Source of the DNA: Henriciella sp. AS95
GTDB taxonomy: Bacteria > Pseudomonadota > Alphaproteobacteria > Caulobacterales > Hyphomonadaceae
DNA length: 64,000 nt
Direction of reading: 5' to 3'
Assembly (NCBI RefSeq): GCF_038900055.1
Contig: NZ_JBBMQM010000001.1
Location: 930,001 to 994,000 of the forward strand
Shown here piece by piece: positions 27,855 to 37,285 of this stretch. The notes under the pieces were generated by a model that worked only from the letters and a program-made list of their open reading frames with translations, made no database searches and was not told where the DNA came from. A program made the position numbers and the translations under genes. Numbering within the stretch: the first letter of the stretch is position 1; every line of letters begins with the position of its first letter.

Positions 27855-27877
27855 TTTACCGCAACAAAGGCGGTAAA
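27855..27877. promoter_or_regulatory. Inverted repeat TTTACCGC-N7-GCGGTAAA
   Basis: Perfect eight-base arms (27855-27862 and 27870-27877) separated by AACAAAG, about 180 bases upstream of the large TonB receptor. It has operator-like symmetry but no cognate regulator gene is adjacent and no second copy was seen in the window. Confidence 0.35.
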
Positions 27878-28054
27878 CGTTGATGAATGCGAAAGAATAT
27901 GCGGATTCCGACTCAGAATCGTGTGGGGCTCTTATTAGAAAAAAGTAGGCGTTTTTGATCCTATTAGTGCGCAAGCCATTTACACGACGAGCGGACTGTC
28001 TAATAAACGCTTGTTGATTCCAAATAGCGGAACGGCATTCCAAGGGAGGGAAAA

Positions 28055-31000
28055 TTGAATAAATTACTTTACACCGCTTCCATAGCGGCGATTGCGTTCA
28101 GCGTGCCGATATCAGTTTCGGCTCAGCAGGTCGAAGAAGAAGTATCGAGATTGAATGCGGGCGTGGAAGAGGAAGCCCGTCAAAAGAAGGTTGTTGTGAC
28201 CGGGTCGGCGATTGCCGGAACGCCTGAAGATGCGGCGTTGCCGGTTGAGGTCTTCACCCAGGAAGACCTCGAGCTGGAAGGCTCTCCAACAGCACTCAGA
28301 TTTGCGAAGGACCTTACAATATCCGGTCCGACGAATGGTGAGTCCAACTATTTCGGCGGCGGCCCGCTGCTCGGCTCCCCAAGCTTTAACCTTCGCGGTA
28401 TTGGTGCCGACAAGACGCTGACGCTCCTTAATGGGCGTCGCATGAGCGAGAACCTGTCCAACATTCCAAGCATCGCAATTTCGCGCACCGAGGTCCTGAA
28501 GGATGGCGCGGCCGTGATTTATGGTGCTGACGCAGTTGGCGGCGTCGTCAACTTCATCACCCGTGACGATTTTGTCGGATACGAAGCGCGCGGCAACTAC
28601 ACATTCATTGATGGTTCGGATGGTGACTTTGATCTCGGCGTCATGGCTGGTTTCGGCGAAGGGGACACCAACTTCCTCGTCTCCGCCGAATGGGAGCATC
28701 GTTCGCGGCTTGAGACGGAAGAGCGCGATTTCTCCAGCCTGCCCTATGGGCAGAACCCGGTTCCCTGGTCGACATTGACTAACCTTGCGACTTACGTTCC
28801 GCGCACTGCGGGAGGGACGGCGCTTGGTGCGGTGAGTGATTTCACCCAAGATGGCTGTGAAACTCAGGGCGGTATCTACTCGCCGGGTGTGCCCGCGTAT
28901 TGCCGCTACAATTATGCGCCGTTCTACAACCTTACGGAGGAGCAAGATATCTTCCGGGGTTATGGTCAGCTCAATGCCCGCGTCAACGAATACATGAATT
29001 TTCACGTCGATGCAGCGTATGGCCAGGTCAAGGCGCCGAACCAGTTTGCATCACCGTCGCAACCGGCGCTTCGCGGTCCGGCGCCATCGACGGGTGCAAC
29101 GTTCCAGTACCGTGTCCCGTCCTCGAACCCCTATGTTCAGGAGTTCGCAGACAGGACTGGGTTCTCAGCCAATCCACTGTCGGGATTTGCCAACTACTAT
29201 GACATCATCATTTTCCGGCCGTTTGCGCACCAGGGCAACCCGGCGATGGGTGATGGCGAAGGTAACTCTGCCAATTCGGAAGTCGATTATCAGGTGTGGC
29301 GTGTGTCAGCCGGTATTGATGGCAAGCTCGGTGACTTCGCAGGCCCGTTCCAGGACGTCGGTTACGATTTTGCGGTTACCTACAATGAGGCACAGACCTA
29401 TTATCAGGATCCGGACTATGTGGGGTTCCGCGTTCAGGAGGCGCTGAACGGCTTCGGCGGTATCGGATGTGCTGTTGAGGACCAGGATCCGCTTACGCCA
29501 GGTACCCAGGCTCCTGGCCTCGGCGGTACCAACGGGTGTCAGTACTTCAACCCGTTCTCGTCTTCATATGCGGGCAACCCGGAAACAGGTGCAACGAACC
29601 CGAATTACGTGCCAGGCTCTGAAAACGACCCGGACCTGATCCGCTGGCTATTCGATCCGTTGCAAGTGGAAACGGTTACGCGAAGCATGACCTATGACCT
29701 CGTGTTCAACGGCATGACGGGTGTTGAGCTCCCAGGCGGTGAAATTGGCTGGGCCCTTGGTGCGCAAGGCCGGCAGATTGAGATCAAGGATATCATTCCA
29801 AGCGACCTCTACAACGGCGCGACGCCTTGTCCTTATCCGGGCACGCTCAATTGCCCGGGTGAATTTGGCCAGGGGCCGTTCGGTTTCCGTGGCATCAATG
29901 AGCCAGACAATTTGGACCAGCAGAGCTATTCCTTCTTTGGTGAAACAAGCCTGCCCGTTCTGGATAATCTGAACTTCCAGGCTGCTGTTCGCCGCGAAGA
30001 ATTCTCCGGTGGTCTGGGCTCGACGGTCTACAAGATCTCCGGCAAATGGGATGTGGTTGGACCGCTCTCGCTGCGCGGTTCGTATGGCACGAACTTCACG
30101 GCACCACCTGCTGGTCTTAGCCCAGGCAATGTCAATCAGGTCGTCCGGTCTTATTCGGTCGCTGGCGGCAACTGGCTCGGCGGGACGACGCTGACCCGTG
30201 ACGACGTTGAACCTGAAGAGGCGACCTCGTGGAATGTCGGTGCGATCTGGCAGGGTCAAGGCTTCCAGTCCGATCACAATTTCTCTCTGATTATCGACTA
30301 TTTCGATATCGAAATCGAAGGTGAGATTGATGAGCTGGCGTCGCACGCGCAGATCGCGTCTGCTGTATTCCTGCAGGATGGCGGAACGGGACCGTACTTC
30401 GCCGATTGCTCCAGCCCGTTTATTGATCGTGTCACGCTCAATGCGAGCCCAACCACGAATAATAACGGGACCTGTGTGCAGGGCGTAACAACGTCAGCTG
30501 ATCTCAACACGGTCCAGACCGACTTTGGCAACGGGTCCGACCGGTCGACTGCCGGCTTCGACATTCAGGCAAACTACAATCTGCCTGTCGGCGCTGCGGA
30601 CCTGAGCTTTGGTGTGACAGCGACCCGGGTGACCGAGCAGGAATCTTCTGCCGTCGTGCTTGACGGTGTAGAAGTCGCGCCAGCTCAGGATTTCCTCGGA
30701 AACCTGAACTTTTCTTCTGTCGGGTTCGCGTCGCCAGAGTGGCGGGTCAACGCCTTCGTCAACTACAATCGTGATCGCCACAATGCGCGTCTGACGGGGC
30801 GTTATGTTTCAGAGCTGACCGATGAGCGTTTCATCGCAGGCGGTGAGTATGAGAATGGCTATATTCCGGGCGGTTTCCAGCCGGGAACAACAAGCCCATT
30901 CCCCGCTCTGAACTATCCTTCAGTTGATAGCTCCCTGATGTTCGACGCGACTTATGTCTTCGAACTGAATGAGAACATTCGACTGACAGGAACGGTCTCG

Positions 31001-31111
31001 AATATCTTCGACGAAGACCCACCGTTCATCTTGAACGAGTTCGGCTACGATCCCCGGATTGCGAACCCGCTCAAGCGGACCTTCGAAGTCGGCGTGAAAG
31101 CAACCTTCTAA
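28055..31111 (+). CDS. Large TonB-dependent receptor
   Basis: Outer-membrane receptor of 1018 aa of the long oligosaccharide/organic-cargo class. Signal peptide to about residue 23 (VSVSA, then QQVEEE), plug with VTGSAIAGTPEDAALPVEVF and LKDGAAVIYGADAVGGVVNF, long barrel with several cysteines in extracellular loops, C-terminus RTFEVGVKATF. Start is TTG at 28055, with GGGAGG five bases upstream and no in-frame ATG near. Monocistronic, ending in paired hairpins, beside a secreted carboxylesterase on the other strand. Confidence 0.92.
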   Translation: MNKLLYTASIAAIAFSVPISVSAQQVEEEVSRLNAGVEEEARQKKVVVTGSAIAGTPEDAALPVEVFTQEDLELEGSPTALRFAKDLTISGPTNGESNYFGGGPLLGSPSFNLRGIGADKTLTLLNGRRMSENLSNIPSIAISRTEVLKDGAAVIYGADAVGGVVNFITRDDFVGYEARGNYTFIDGSDGDFDLGVMAGFGEGDTNFLVSAEWEHRSRLETEERDFSSLPYGQNPVPWSTLTNLATYVPRTAGGTALGAVSDFTQDGCETQGGIYSPGVPAYCRYNYAPFYNLTEEQDIFRGYGQLNARVNEYMNFHVDAAYGQVKAPNQFASPSQPALRGPAPSTGATFQYRVPSSNPYVQEFADRTGFSANPLSGFANYYDIIIFRPFAHQGNPAMGDGEGNSANSEVDYQVWRVSAGIDGKLGDFAGPFQDVGYDFAVTYNEAQTYYQDPDYVGFRVQEALNGFGGIGCAVEDQDPLTPGTQAPGLGGTNGCQYFNPFSSSYAGNPETGATNPNYVPGSENDPDLIRWLFDPLQVETVTRSMTYDLVFNGMTGVELPGGEIGWALGAQGRQIEIKDIIPSDLYNGATPCPYPGTLNCPGEFGQGPFGFRGINEPDNLDQQSYSFFGETSLPVLDNLNFQAAVRREEFSGGLGSTVYKISGKWDVVGPLSLRGSYGTNFTAPPAGLSPGNVNQVVRSYSVAGGNWLGGTTLTRDDVEPEEATSWNVGAIWQGQGFQSDHNFSLIIDYFDIEIEGEIDELASHAQIASAVFLQDGGTGPYFADCSSPFIDRVTLNASPTTNNNGTCVQGVTTSADLNTVQTDFGNGSDRSTAGFDIQANYNLPVGAADLSFGVTATRVTEQESSAVVLDGVEVAPAQDFLGNLNFSSVGFASPEWRVNAFVNYNRDRHNARLTGRYVSELTDERFIAGGEYENGYIPGGFQPGTTSPFPALNYPSVDSSLMFDATYVFELNENIRLTGTVSNIFDEDPPFILNEFGYDPRIANPLKRTFEVGVKATF

Positions 31112-31119
31112 TAAGAGAT

Positions 31120-31150
31120 GGCAGGGCTCCGATCAGTAGGGAGCCCTGCC
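31120..31150. terminator. Hairpin after large TonB receptor gene
   Basis: An 11-base perfect stem, GGCAGGGCTCC (31120-31130) with GGAGCCCTGCC (31140-31150), loop nine. No T-run follows on the plus strand, so it is either a weak terminator or an mRNA-stabilising 3' structure. Confidence 0.6.
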
Positions 31151-31206
31151 GCGAAGGCCCGGAAACTGATACAGCTGGTTTGCCCTGTCGCGGTTTCTTC
31201 CGGCAT

Positions 31207-31244
31207 GGAAACGCCAACACCCTCCCAGAAAAGTTGGCGTTTCC
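31207..31244. terminator. Second hairpin in the convergent gap
   Basis: A 12-base perfect stem, GGAAACGCCAAC (31207-31218) with GTTGGCGTTTCC (31233-31244), loop 14. It lies between the convergent receptor and esterase genes and could act in both directions; no long T-run is seen on either side. Confidence 0.5.
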
Positions 31245-31347
31245 AACCGGACGTCCAAACGCCATTGGAAGCGGGTGATGCAATTGCTCTGCGCAGACTT
31301 AGGCGGCTACCGCGCGCCAGACACAGTGGTGCAGCAACTTTAGACAG

Positions 31348-32772
31348 TCAGGAACCAGGTCTGCTGGTTCTACCAGGCTCCGCCCCATTGGGCGGGGATT
31401 TCAATTCCGTTGCAGTGCCCACTGATGGCGTGGCTTCAAATACTGCTACAGCCTGATTGTTCGCATCACTTCTGGCGGGCCAGGTGAAATCGCCAGCGCA
31501 CTCTATCTCGCTGGCGCCGGCTGGAAGTTTTGCAAAAGCAACCCAGCATGAGTGCAGCATGTCAGCGACAGCCTCATCTTCTGCGGTCGGACCTGGCAGT
31601 CGTGGATAGCGATCAAGCGTGTCGAACACGAATGGAATTTCGTGCGCATGTGGCGCGCCATTCGGGTTTTCCTCGCGCATGGAACTGGCCACGTAATGGA
31701 AAAAATACTGCCAGACTGGCGCACCGTCCTGAGCCAGAGAGGCAACCTCCTGCGTACCGGCGAGGCGGTCTTCATCGGAATTGGTGCCGATGATCATCGG
31801 AATGTCGATTTCCGTCCCAGCGCGGAAAGTCTCAATGATCGATTGGGGTTTCACCATCGGGTCCTGCGTGGTGCGCGAGCCCCGGCCGAATGTGCGGTTG
31901 CTCAGAATGTCGGTGACCTCGAGAGCTTTCAATTCCGACAGGGTGGCGTTCGCCCCGTCGAGACCGAGGTCGCCCGCTAACTTCGCGCCAAGCGTCTCGG
32001 CGCGGTCCAGAGGAAGGCTGTCGGCGCGCAGCGAGCCGGTCGACTCGATAATGGCCTTGTCGACCAGACCGTCAGCGAGCGGAGACGTCACGATGTTGGC
32101 TGTCATGGTCGCGCCGGCAGATTCGCCGAAGAGGGTAATATTGTCAGGGTCGCCACCAAATGCCTCGGCGTTTGTTTTAAGCCACTGCAGAGCGGCGATC
32201 GCGTCCAGCAGGTGGAAATTGGTGACAGGCTCTCCGTCTTTGGCGTCAGCAGTGATTGCAGGGTGGGCAAATCCACCTAATGCGCCGAGCCTGTAGTTGA
32301 TCGTCGCGAGGATGACGCCGTCGCGCGCGAACTTGGTTCCATTGTATGTTTCAATACTACCGGCACCGACGACCCCGCCGCCGCCGAACAGCCATAGCAT
32401 GATTGGCGCATCCTTGGCGTCCTCGGGCGTCCAGATATTTATGGTCAGGCAGTCTTCAGAAACAGGGCCAGCATAGCCGCCGAAATTGGGCGACCCATCT
32501 GCGTTTACGGGTTGCGGGCAGGCCGGTCCAAACTCGGTCGCGTCGAGTACACCATCCCAGCTCACTGCCTGAGGCGGTTTCCAGCGGAGGTCACCAACGG
32601 GTGGTTTGGCGAATGGCACGCCGCGATAGACCGGCATGCCATTTTCCGTGGCACCAGCAATCAGACCAGAACCGGTCTGTACCGTGCCGTCCGGTAGGCC
32701 AGAACCAGTTGTGGTGCATCCGGCCGCGATCAGGCCGAGCGCTGCAACAGACGACGCTAAGAGCAATTTCAT
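31348..32772 (-). CDS. Type-B carboxylesterase, lipoprotein
   Basis: COesterase of 474 aa with lipobox IAAGC (Cys19). Catalytic Ser218 in GESAG; the third-triad His about 377 in PHAHEIPFVFDT; EDCLTINIWTPEDA intact. It is shorter than classic type-B enzymes by loss of internal loops but looks complete. AAGGAAG site upstream of the ATG. Last gene of the minus-strand run beginning with the exported PrpD-family gene (35419-36996), 24 bases after the CubicO esterase gene, so probably under the IclR-type operator at 37111. Confidence 0.92.
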   Translation of the reverse strand: MKLLLASSVAALGLIAAGCTTTGSGLPDGTVQTGSGLIAGATENGMPVYRGVPFAKPPVGDLRWKPPQAVSWDGVLDATEFGPACPQPVNADGSPNFGGYAGPVSEDCLTINIWTPEDAKDAPIMLWLFGGGGVVGAGSIETYNGTKFARDGVILATINYRLGALGGFAHPAITADAKDGEPVTNFHLLDAIAALQWLKTNAEAFGGDPDNITLFGESAGATMTANIVTSPLADGLVDKAIIESTGSLRADSLPLDRAETLGAKLAGDLGLDGANATLSELKALEVTDILSNRTFGRGSRTTQDPMVKPQSIIETFRAGTEIDIPMIIGTNSDEDRLAGTQEVASLAQDGAPVWQYFFHYVASSMREENPNGAPHAHEIPFVFDTLDRYPRLPGPTAEDEAVADMLHSCWVAFAKLPAGASEIECAGDFTWPARSDANNQAVAVFEATPSVGTATELKSPPNGAEPGRTSRPGS

Positions 32773-32796
32773 CAGGGTCTTCCTTGAATCGGTGGT

Positions 32797-33915
32797 TCAG
32801 GCGAGCAGGGCGGGGGCAAGTGCGTCCCAGGCCGCCTCCACTGAGAGACCGGGACGGCCGAAGCCCATTGTGGAAACCACTGTGTCTTGGTCGGGGAGGA
32901 CGAAACAGTACTGACCAAGTGCGCCGGCCGCATAGTACATGTTGCGCGGTGCTTGCGGGGCACTTCCCTCGGTGTTGAGCCACCAGAGATAGCCATAGGC
33001 CGGATTGAGCCGCGACGGTGAAGTGGCTTCGTCAACATACTGCTCTGAGATGATGCGATTTCGGCCCCATGCGCCCTTGTTGAGATAGAGCTGTCCGAGA
33101 CGCGCAAGATCCCGGCACGACATCAGTATGGAGCCGCCGATCCTGACGTTTCCATTCCGGTCAATGCCCTCTGGCTGATAGTCGAAATTGCGACAGCCAA
33201 GCCGGGCGACGACTTCTCTCATCATGAAATCATGGCTTTTCATGCCCGTGGCACCGGACACGATATCGGCGAGGTGGTCGGCCGGCGCGCCGTCATAGAT
33301 GAATTCGGTGCCCGGCTGGATGGTCGTGCCGTAGCCGTCCGGTTTTCCCTCTTCCTGCGTCTCATGCCATTCATATTCAACGCCAGGCCCGGGCGGGGTT
33401 AGATCGTCCAGCCGTTTCGGCGGGATACTGCTCGGCTTCGTGTTGAGCGTACCGCCCGACGACATGGTCAGGAGGTGCTTGATGGTGGTGTTCGGGTTTA
33501 GTCCGGACAGTTCTGCCGGGTGATATTTCGATGCGAGGTCGTCAATGTCGAGGAAGCCGAGATACTGGGCGCGTGCGACCATTGTCGAGCCCCATGATTT
33601 ACCTGAAGAGAAGCTGACATTCTGCCAGTCAGGCGTCGCGCGGTGATAGTCATTCGCCCAGTATTGTTCATAGATGAGCTTGCCGCCGCGAATGACAACG
33701 AGGCCCTGTCGTTCGCCGGGTTCTGCGAGTTTGGCGGCAGCCGAGTCTAGCGCCACTTTGGAAAGCCCGTAGGCGTCTGGTGCAGCCGTCTGCCAGTCGC
33801 CGAGACCTGGGCCGTCGGCAGTCTGACTTGCGAATTGGCCTGCGCTCGTCGAGCAGGCCGTTGTGAGTGCTGCCGACCCCAGCAGAAATGCGCGTCGGTC
33901 CAAGTTCTGCATCAT
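32797..33915 (-). CDS. CubicO/beta-lactamase-fold esterase, Tat lipoprotein
   Basis: Serine hydrolase of the class-C beta-lactamase fold, 372 aa, most likely an EstB-like esterase. The nucleophile motif is S103-S-G-K106. The N-terminus DRRAFLLGSAALTTAC combines a twin-arginine start with a lipobox-like cysteine (21), so the protein is probably exported folded and lipid anchored. ATG overlaps the stop of the upstream gene (ATGA), giving coupled translation with the second CubicO protein. No beta-lactam context is seen, so resistance is unlikely. Confidence 0.88.
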   Translation of the reverse strand: MMQNLDRRAFLLGSAALTTACSTSAGQFASQTADGPGLGDWQTAAPDAYGLSKVALDSAAAKLAEPGERQGLVVIRGGKLIYEQYWANDYHRATPDWQNVSFSSGKSWGSTMVARAQYLGFLDIDDLASKYHPAELSGLNPNTTIKHLLTMSSGGTLNTKPSSIPPKRLDDLTPPGPGVEYEWHETQEEGKPDGYGTTIQPGTEFIYDGAPADHLADIVSGATGMKSHDFMMREVVARLGCRNFDYQPEGIDRNGNVRIGGSILMSCRDLARLGQLYLNKGAWGRNRIISEQYVDEATSPSRLNPAYGYLWWLNTEGSAPQAPRNMYYAAGALGQYCFVLPDQDTVVSTMGFGRPGLSVEAAWDALAPALLA

Positions 33916-35399
33916 TCTGTTTCCAGCGCTGCGATGACGGCTGCTGTGAATTCAGCGATTGAAATGCCTTCGCCATTATCGAGGCCGCGTCGCACGATGA
34001 CGAGATTCTTGTCCGGGACGATCATGGCGTACTGGCCGAGCGCGCCGGCCGCAGAATACCCATTGACCGGCATTCCCTGATCTTCTCCATAGAGCCAGAA
34101 CTGTGCGCCGTATCCCGCGCCGCCGACGAGGGTCGAGCGAGGTTGTGCCGGGGCAGGGGTCGAGACATATTCCGACCAGCCCTCAGGCAGAATGCGCTCG
34201 CCATTCCACATACCATCATTCAGGTAGAGCAGGCCGAACCGTCCAAAATCGCGGACTGTGCTCCAGCATTGGCCAGAGATCAGGAAGTCATTCTTCCAGT
34301 CCGTCTCGATAGCGGTTCGCGTCATGCCGAGTTTCCACATGAATTCGCGGTGCGGGAAGCTGATCCACTCATCGCCGATATTTGCCGCTTCGCGCACGGC
34401 GTGTGTCGACAGGATTGTGTCTGAACCGGAGTAGACGAACCGCGTGCCCGGTTCTGCGTCCATCATGTTCAGCGCCGAGATTTCGACCGGCGGTGCGCCT
34501 GACCCATAGATATCGAGTTGCGGATTGCCGGGGCCGGATGTCCAGAAGCCGCTCGCCATGTGAAGCATGTCGTTGAGTGTGATCTCGCCGCGCGGATCGC
34601 CCGGCGTCCTCCACGCAGAAAGGGGTGCCTTCGCGTTGATGTCGACGAGGCCTTTCTGAACACCGACGCCAACCAAGCTTACCGACAAGCTCTTGCACAT
34701 GGAGTTTGTGCGCGCCGACACGTGCTTGTCATAGCCCTCCTCGTATCGCTCGGCGACAATCTTGCTATCAAGGATGATCGCAACGCCCCAGGTGTCGCCC
34801 TTGAACGGGCCTTCCTGATCAAGAAAGGCGTCGTCGAGCACCGCTTCCAGCGCTGCCGATTTCGCGGCGGGAAGGTCGGCCGTCGCATTCATGTCACCCA
34901 TCGGCCAGTTTTCACTGTCGAGCTGCGGCGTGGGAAGGTCAGCAGGCCAGGGGATCAGGTTTTCTGAAGCATCTATAGACGCCCCGATCGGTAGCTGTGT
35001 GCAACCGAGATTGTCCCTGTAAACAGCGATGCGCGGTGGCATGTCGTCGAGATAGGTGACCGAGACGGTCCTGGCGTCCCTGTCGATTGCATCTTTCAAG
35101 TCGCTGGACGCCCGCGATGAGCGCGAGAGCGTTGCATAAACAAGCTCTTCGGACATTTCAGATTCGAACAGTCCCGAGCAGAGATGGAGCGCGCGGTAGC
35201 CAGCGCCTCGAGCCGCATCATGGCGCGATACGTCTGAGCGCGACGACATGGCTGCGGCGGTTTGCTCGTCGGCTGAGCGTGCAGGGCCTGCAGCAGCATT
35301 TTCAACTGGGCGCGGTGGCGCTGTCTCTTGCGCGGTTCCTGCGGCGCAGGCGACGGCGAAGAGGGCAGCAGCGGATACGCTGGCGAGTATTTTGGTCAT
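33912..35399 (-). CDS. CubicO/beta-lactamase-fold esterase, exported
   Basis: Serine hydrolase of 495 aa. It has a signal segment (TKILASVSAAALFAVACAAG) with a possible lipobox at VACA, an N-terminal extension of about 170 residues without recognised domain, then the beta-lactamase-fold domain with S232-M-C-K235 and closing region VNGYSAAGALGQYAMIVPDKN. ATG 35399 has GGGAG eight bases upstream; the in-frame ATG 30 bases earlier does not. It overlaps the next gene by four bases and lies 20 bases downstream of the PrpD-family gene. Confidence 0.87.
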   Translation of the reverse strand: MTKILASVSAAALFAVACAAGTAQETAPPRPVENAAAGPARSADEQTAAAMSSRSDVSRHDAARGAGYRALHLCSGLFESEMSEELVYATLSRSSRASSDLKDAIDRDARTVSVTYLDDMPPRIAVYRDNLGCTQLPIGASIDASENLIPWPADLPTPQLDSENWPMGDMNATADLPAAKSAALEAVLDDAFLDQEGPFKGDTWGVAIILDSKIVAERYEEGYDKHVSARTNSMCKSLSVSLVGVGVQKGLVDINAKAPLSAWRTPGDPRGEITLNDMLHMASGFWTSGPGNPQLDIYGSGAPPVEISALNMMDAEPGTRFVYSGSDTILSTHAVREAANIGDEWISFPHREFMWKLGMTRTAIETDWKNDFLISGQCWSTVRDFGRFGLLYLNDGMWNGERILPEGWSEYVSTPAPAQPRSTLVGGAGYGAQFWLYGEDQGMPVNGYSAAGALGQYAMIVPDKNLVIVRRGLDNGEGISIAEFTAAVIAALETE

Positions 35400-35418
35400 G
35401 GCTGTCACTCCCGTGGGC

Positions 35419-36996
35419 CTAGCTTGCAATCATTGAAACGAGGTCAGCGCCACGATCGAGCGACTCCATCGCCATAGTCGTGTCGATGACGGACTTGGCG
35501 CGATCGCTACCGAGCACTGGACCCATCAATTCCATGGCCTTGTCCATGACGTCCTGACGAGTCATCGGATGGCTCGGAAATCCGCGGACAAATGGAACGA
35601 AGAGATTGTGTTCGCCTGTTTTACTGTCCTTCAACTTAATCCGCGCGGGTTCTGTTCGTGTCTCGCCTTCCTCGACTTCGAGATCGGGAGCATGGACGAC
35701 GTCCATCTTTTTCATGAGGGCGTGGACCTCCGCATCATTGTTGAACCGCTCGCGATCTTGCGCGGCAACAAGATCCAGGCGTCCGTCGATCAGGATGATT
35801 GATGCGAGGTAGCGCAGGTTGAGCGCCGGCATTTCCGCATTTCTGAAAGCGTCCCAACGGCCCGGCATTTCCATGACGATGCTTTCGACGGTCTCAGGGG
35901 ATGTCTTCGGCAGAAGCTGGAGAACGCCCTGCACGGCTGGCTGGGTTGGTCCGCCAACCGGGTAGCGCTTATAGGCCGTGTGAGGGAGCTCGGATCGGCT
36001 ATCGAGGTCTTCGATGAGATAGGCCGGGTTGTGGTCCGCTCCCTGGCGGAACATCCAGTGGTTCATGTAGCCGTCTGCATTGTCGAAACAGTCGTTCACG
36101 CCCGTGTAGCCCGTCTCGACGAGCAGGGCCGCTTCCACGCCGTTGCGCGCCCCGACGCCCGCGAAGACGAACGTCTTTTCTACATGATCATTATCCAGCA
36201 GCCACTGCCACGACCCCGACGCCTGTTGGCAGGCATAGGACATGACAATGCGGATCTGGTCGGCTGTCAGGCCGAGCATGGACGCTGATGTCGCCGCAGC
36301 GCCGAAACATGGCCCGACGCTATGGTTCGCGATGCCGAGACTGTAGAGCGTGCGCACGCCAAGGGCCTTGGGCATGCGCCCACAAAGTTCATATCCAGCG
36401 ATCACAGCGCGAAGCACGTCGCTGCCCGTGCCGCCGCGATTCTCAGCCAGCGCGAGGGCTGCGCCGACGACCGCTGGGCCCGGCTGGACAAAGGCTGACG
36501 GAATGAAGTCGTTGATTTCCGAACCGTGGACGATCATTGAGCTGCCATAGACTGCATCAACCAATCCGACGCGTTCCTTCGTGGCGAGCATTGTCGCGCC
36601 ATTCGAAGCGTCCCTCGATTTCATGAGGGCATATTGGCGACCCAACATCGCGGGTGGGAGGTCTTTGCAAGACACGGCGGCGGCGAGCGTATCGAGGATG
36701 TGGCGCTTGCCGAGCTCGAGGAACTCCGGATCGACCTTCGCGGTTCGGATATTTGCAATGTACTCGCTGATCGTGCCGGTCAAATTCAGATCGGTCGTGG
36801 GCTCAGGGATGGAGACAGGTTCGGGTTTGGCGGCCTCTGCCTCGGTCTTGCCGCTGGTTTCCTGCGCTGCCGATCCTTGGGCAGAGGCGCAGGCGGCGAG
36901 GCTCATCGATCCACCGATAATCCCCATCTTGAAGGCATCGCGCCGAGTAAGGTTTTCGCGTGTTTTGTCTGACACGGCGTCTGTTTGTTTGGTCAT
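35419..36996 (-). CDS. MmgE/PrpD-family protein with Tat lipoprotein signal
   Basis: Protein of 525 aa in the MmgE/PrpD (2-methylcitrate dehydratase-like) family, which includes cis-aconitate decarboxylase and related dehydratases or isomerases. Family blocks: ILDTLAAAVSCKDLPPAML and GSEINDFIPSAFVQPGPAVVGAALALAE. Unusually the N-terminus has a twin-arginine motif (NLTRRDAFKMGI, Arg18-19) and lipobox LAAC (Cys36), implying export, whereas known PrpD enzymes are cytosolic. ATG 36996 follows GGGGAG. First gene of the run with two CubicO esterases and a carboxylesterase, under the IclR-type operator. Its reaction is unknown. Confidence 0.85.
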   Translation of the reverse strand: MTKQTDAVSDKTRENLTRRDAFKMGIIGGSMSLAACASAQGSAAQETSGKTEAEAAKPEPVSIPEPTTDLNLTGTISEYIANIRTAKVDPEFLELGKRHILDTLAAAVSCKDLPPAMLGRQYALMKSRDASNGATMLATKERVGLVDAVYGSSMIVHGSEINDFIPSAFVQPGPAVVGAALALAENRGGTGSDVLRAVIAGYELCGRMPKALGVRTLYSLGIANHSVGPCFGAAATSASMLGLTADQIRIVMSYACQQASGSWQWLLDNDHVEKTFVFAGVGARNGVEAALLVETGYTGVNDCFDNADGYMNHWMFRQGADHNPAYLIEDLDSRSELPHTAYKRYPVGGPTQPAVQGVLQLLPKTSPETVESIVMEMPGRWDAFRNAEMPALNLRYLASIILIDGRLDLVAAQDRERFNNDAEVHALMKKMDVVHAPDLEVEEGETRTEPARIKLKDSKTGEHNLFVPFVRGFPSHPMTRQDVMDKAMELMGPVLGSDRAKSVIDTTMAMESLDRGADLVSMIAS

Positions 36997-37110
36997 CTTC
37001 TCTCCCCGAATGGCCTTCAATCGTGTTCCGGACCGCGTCAGTGCGAGGCGTCGTCATTGATATTGTCGAAGGCTTATATGCGCTTTGGCTGTCTGCGGTT
37101 TCATATGGTG

Positions 37111-37139
37111 TGGAACTATGTTCCATCTTTTGGAACATA
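37111..37139. promoter_or_regulatory. IclR-type operator upstream of PrpD-family operon
   Basis: TATGTTCCA (37117-37125), five bases, TGGAACATA (37131-37139) is a nine-base inverted repeat. A further half TGGAAC at 37111-37116 pairs with GTTCCA (37120-37125), giving three alternating half-sites. The TTCCA-N5-TGGAA core is shared with 39485 and 39629, at the other two promoters around the iclR gene. It lies 115 bases upstream of the gene start. Confidence 0.65.
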
Positions 37140-37285
37140 TGTATGCAGCAGTGGCTCTTGGGTATCAAGGACATTCACTCCAGGCGGAAGTGCAGCTGGC
37201 GCTACGGCGCCCACTGACTTGCTGACCCGAGCGGAAAAGCGCCGGGGAGCGAAGACAGTCGTTAAGTCTTATGGTCTCGCAGCAG

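Larger units (their letters stand above)
27533..28054. other. 522-base divergent intergenic region between MFS and TonB receptor genes
   Basis: No gene is supported. It holds the MFS promoter and operator (27612-27640), an eight-base inverted repeat at 27855-27877, a weaker repeat GATTC-N7-GAATC at 27904-27920, and the GGGAGG ribosome site of the receptor gene at 28044-28049. The half nearer the receptor gene is AT-rich. Confidence 0.6.

Noticed and set aside
32797-35399. Beta-lactam resistance genes
   Set aside because: Both proteins have the SxxK of the class C fold but sit in an esterase operon with no resistance context; CubicO-type esterase is more likely.
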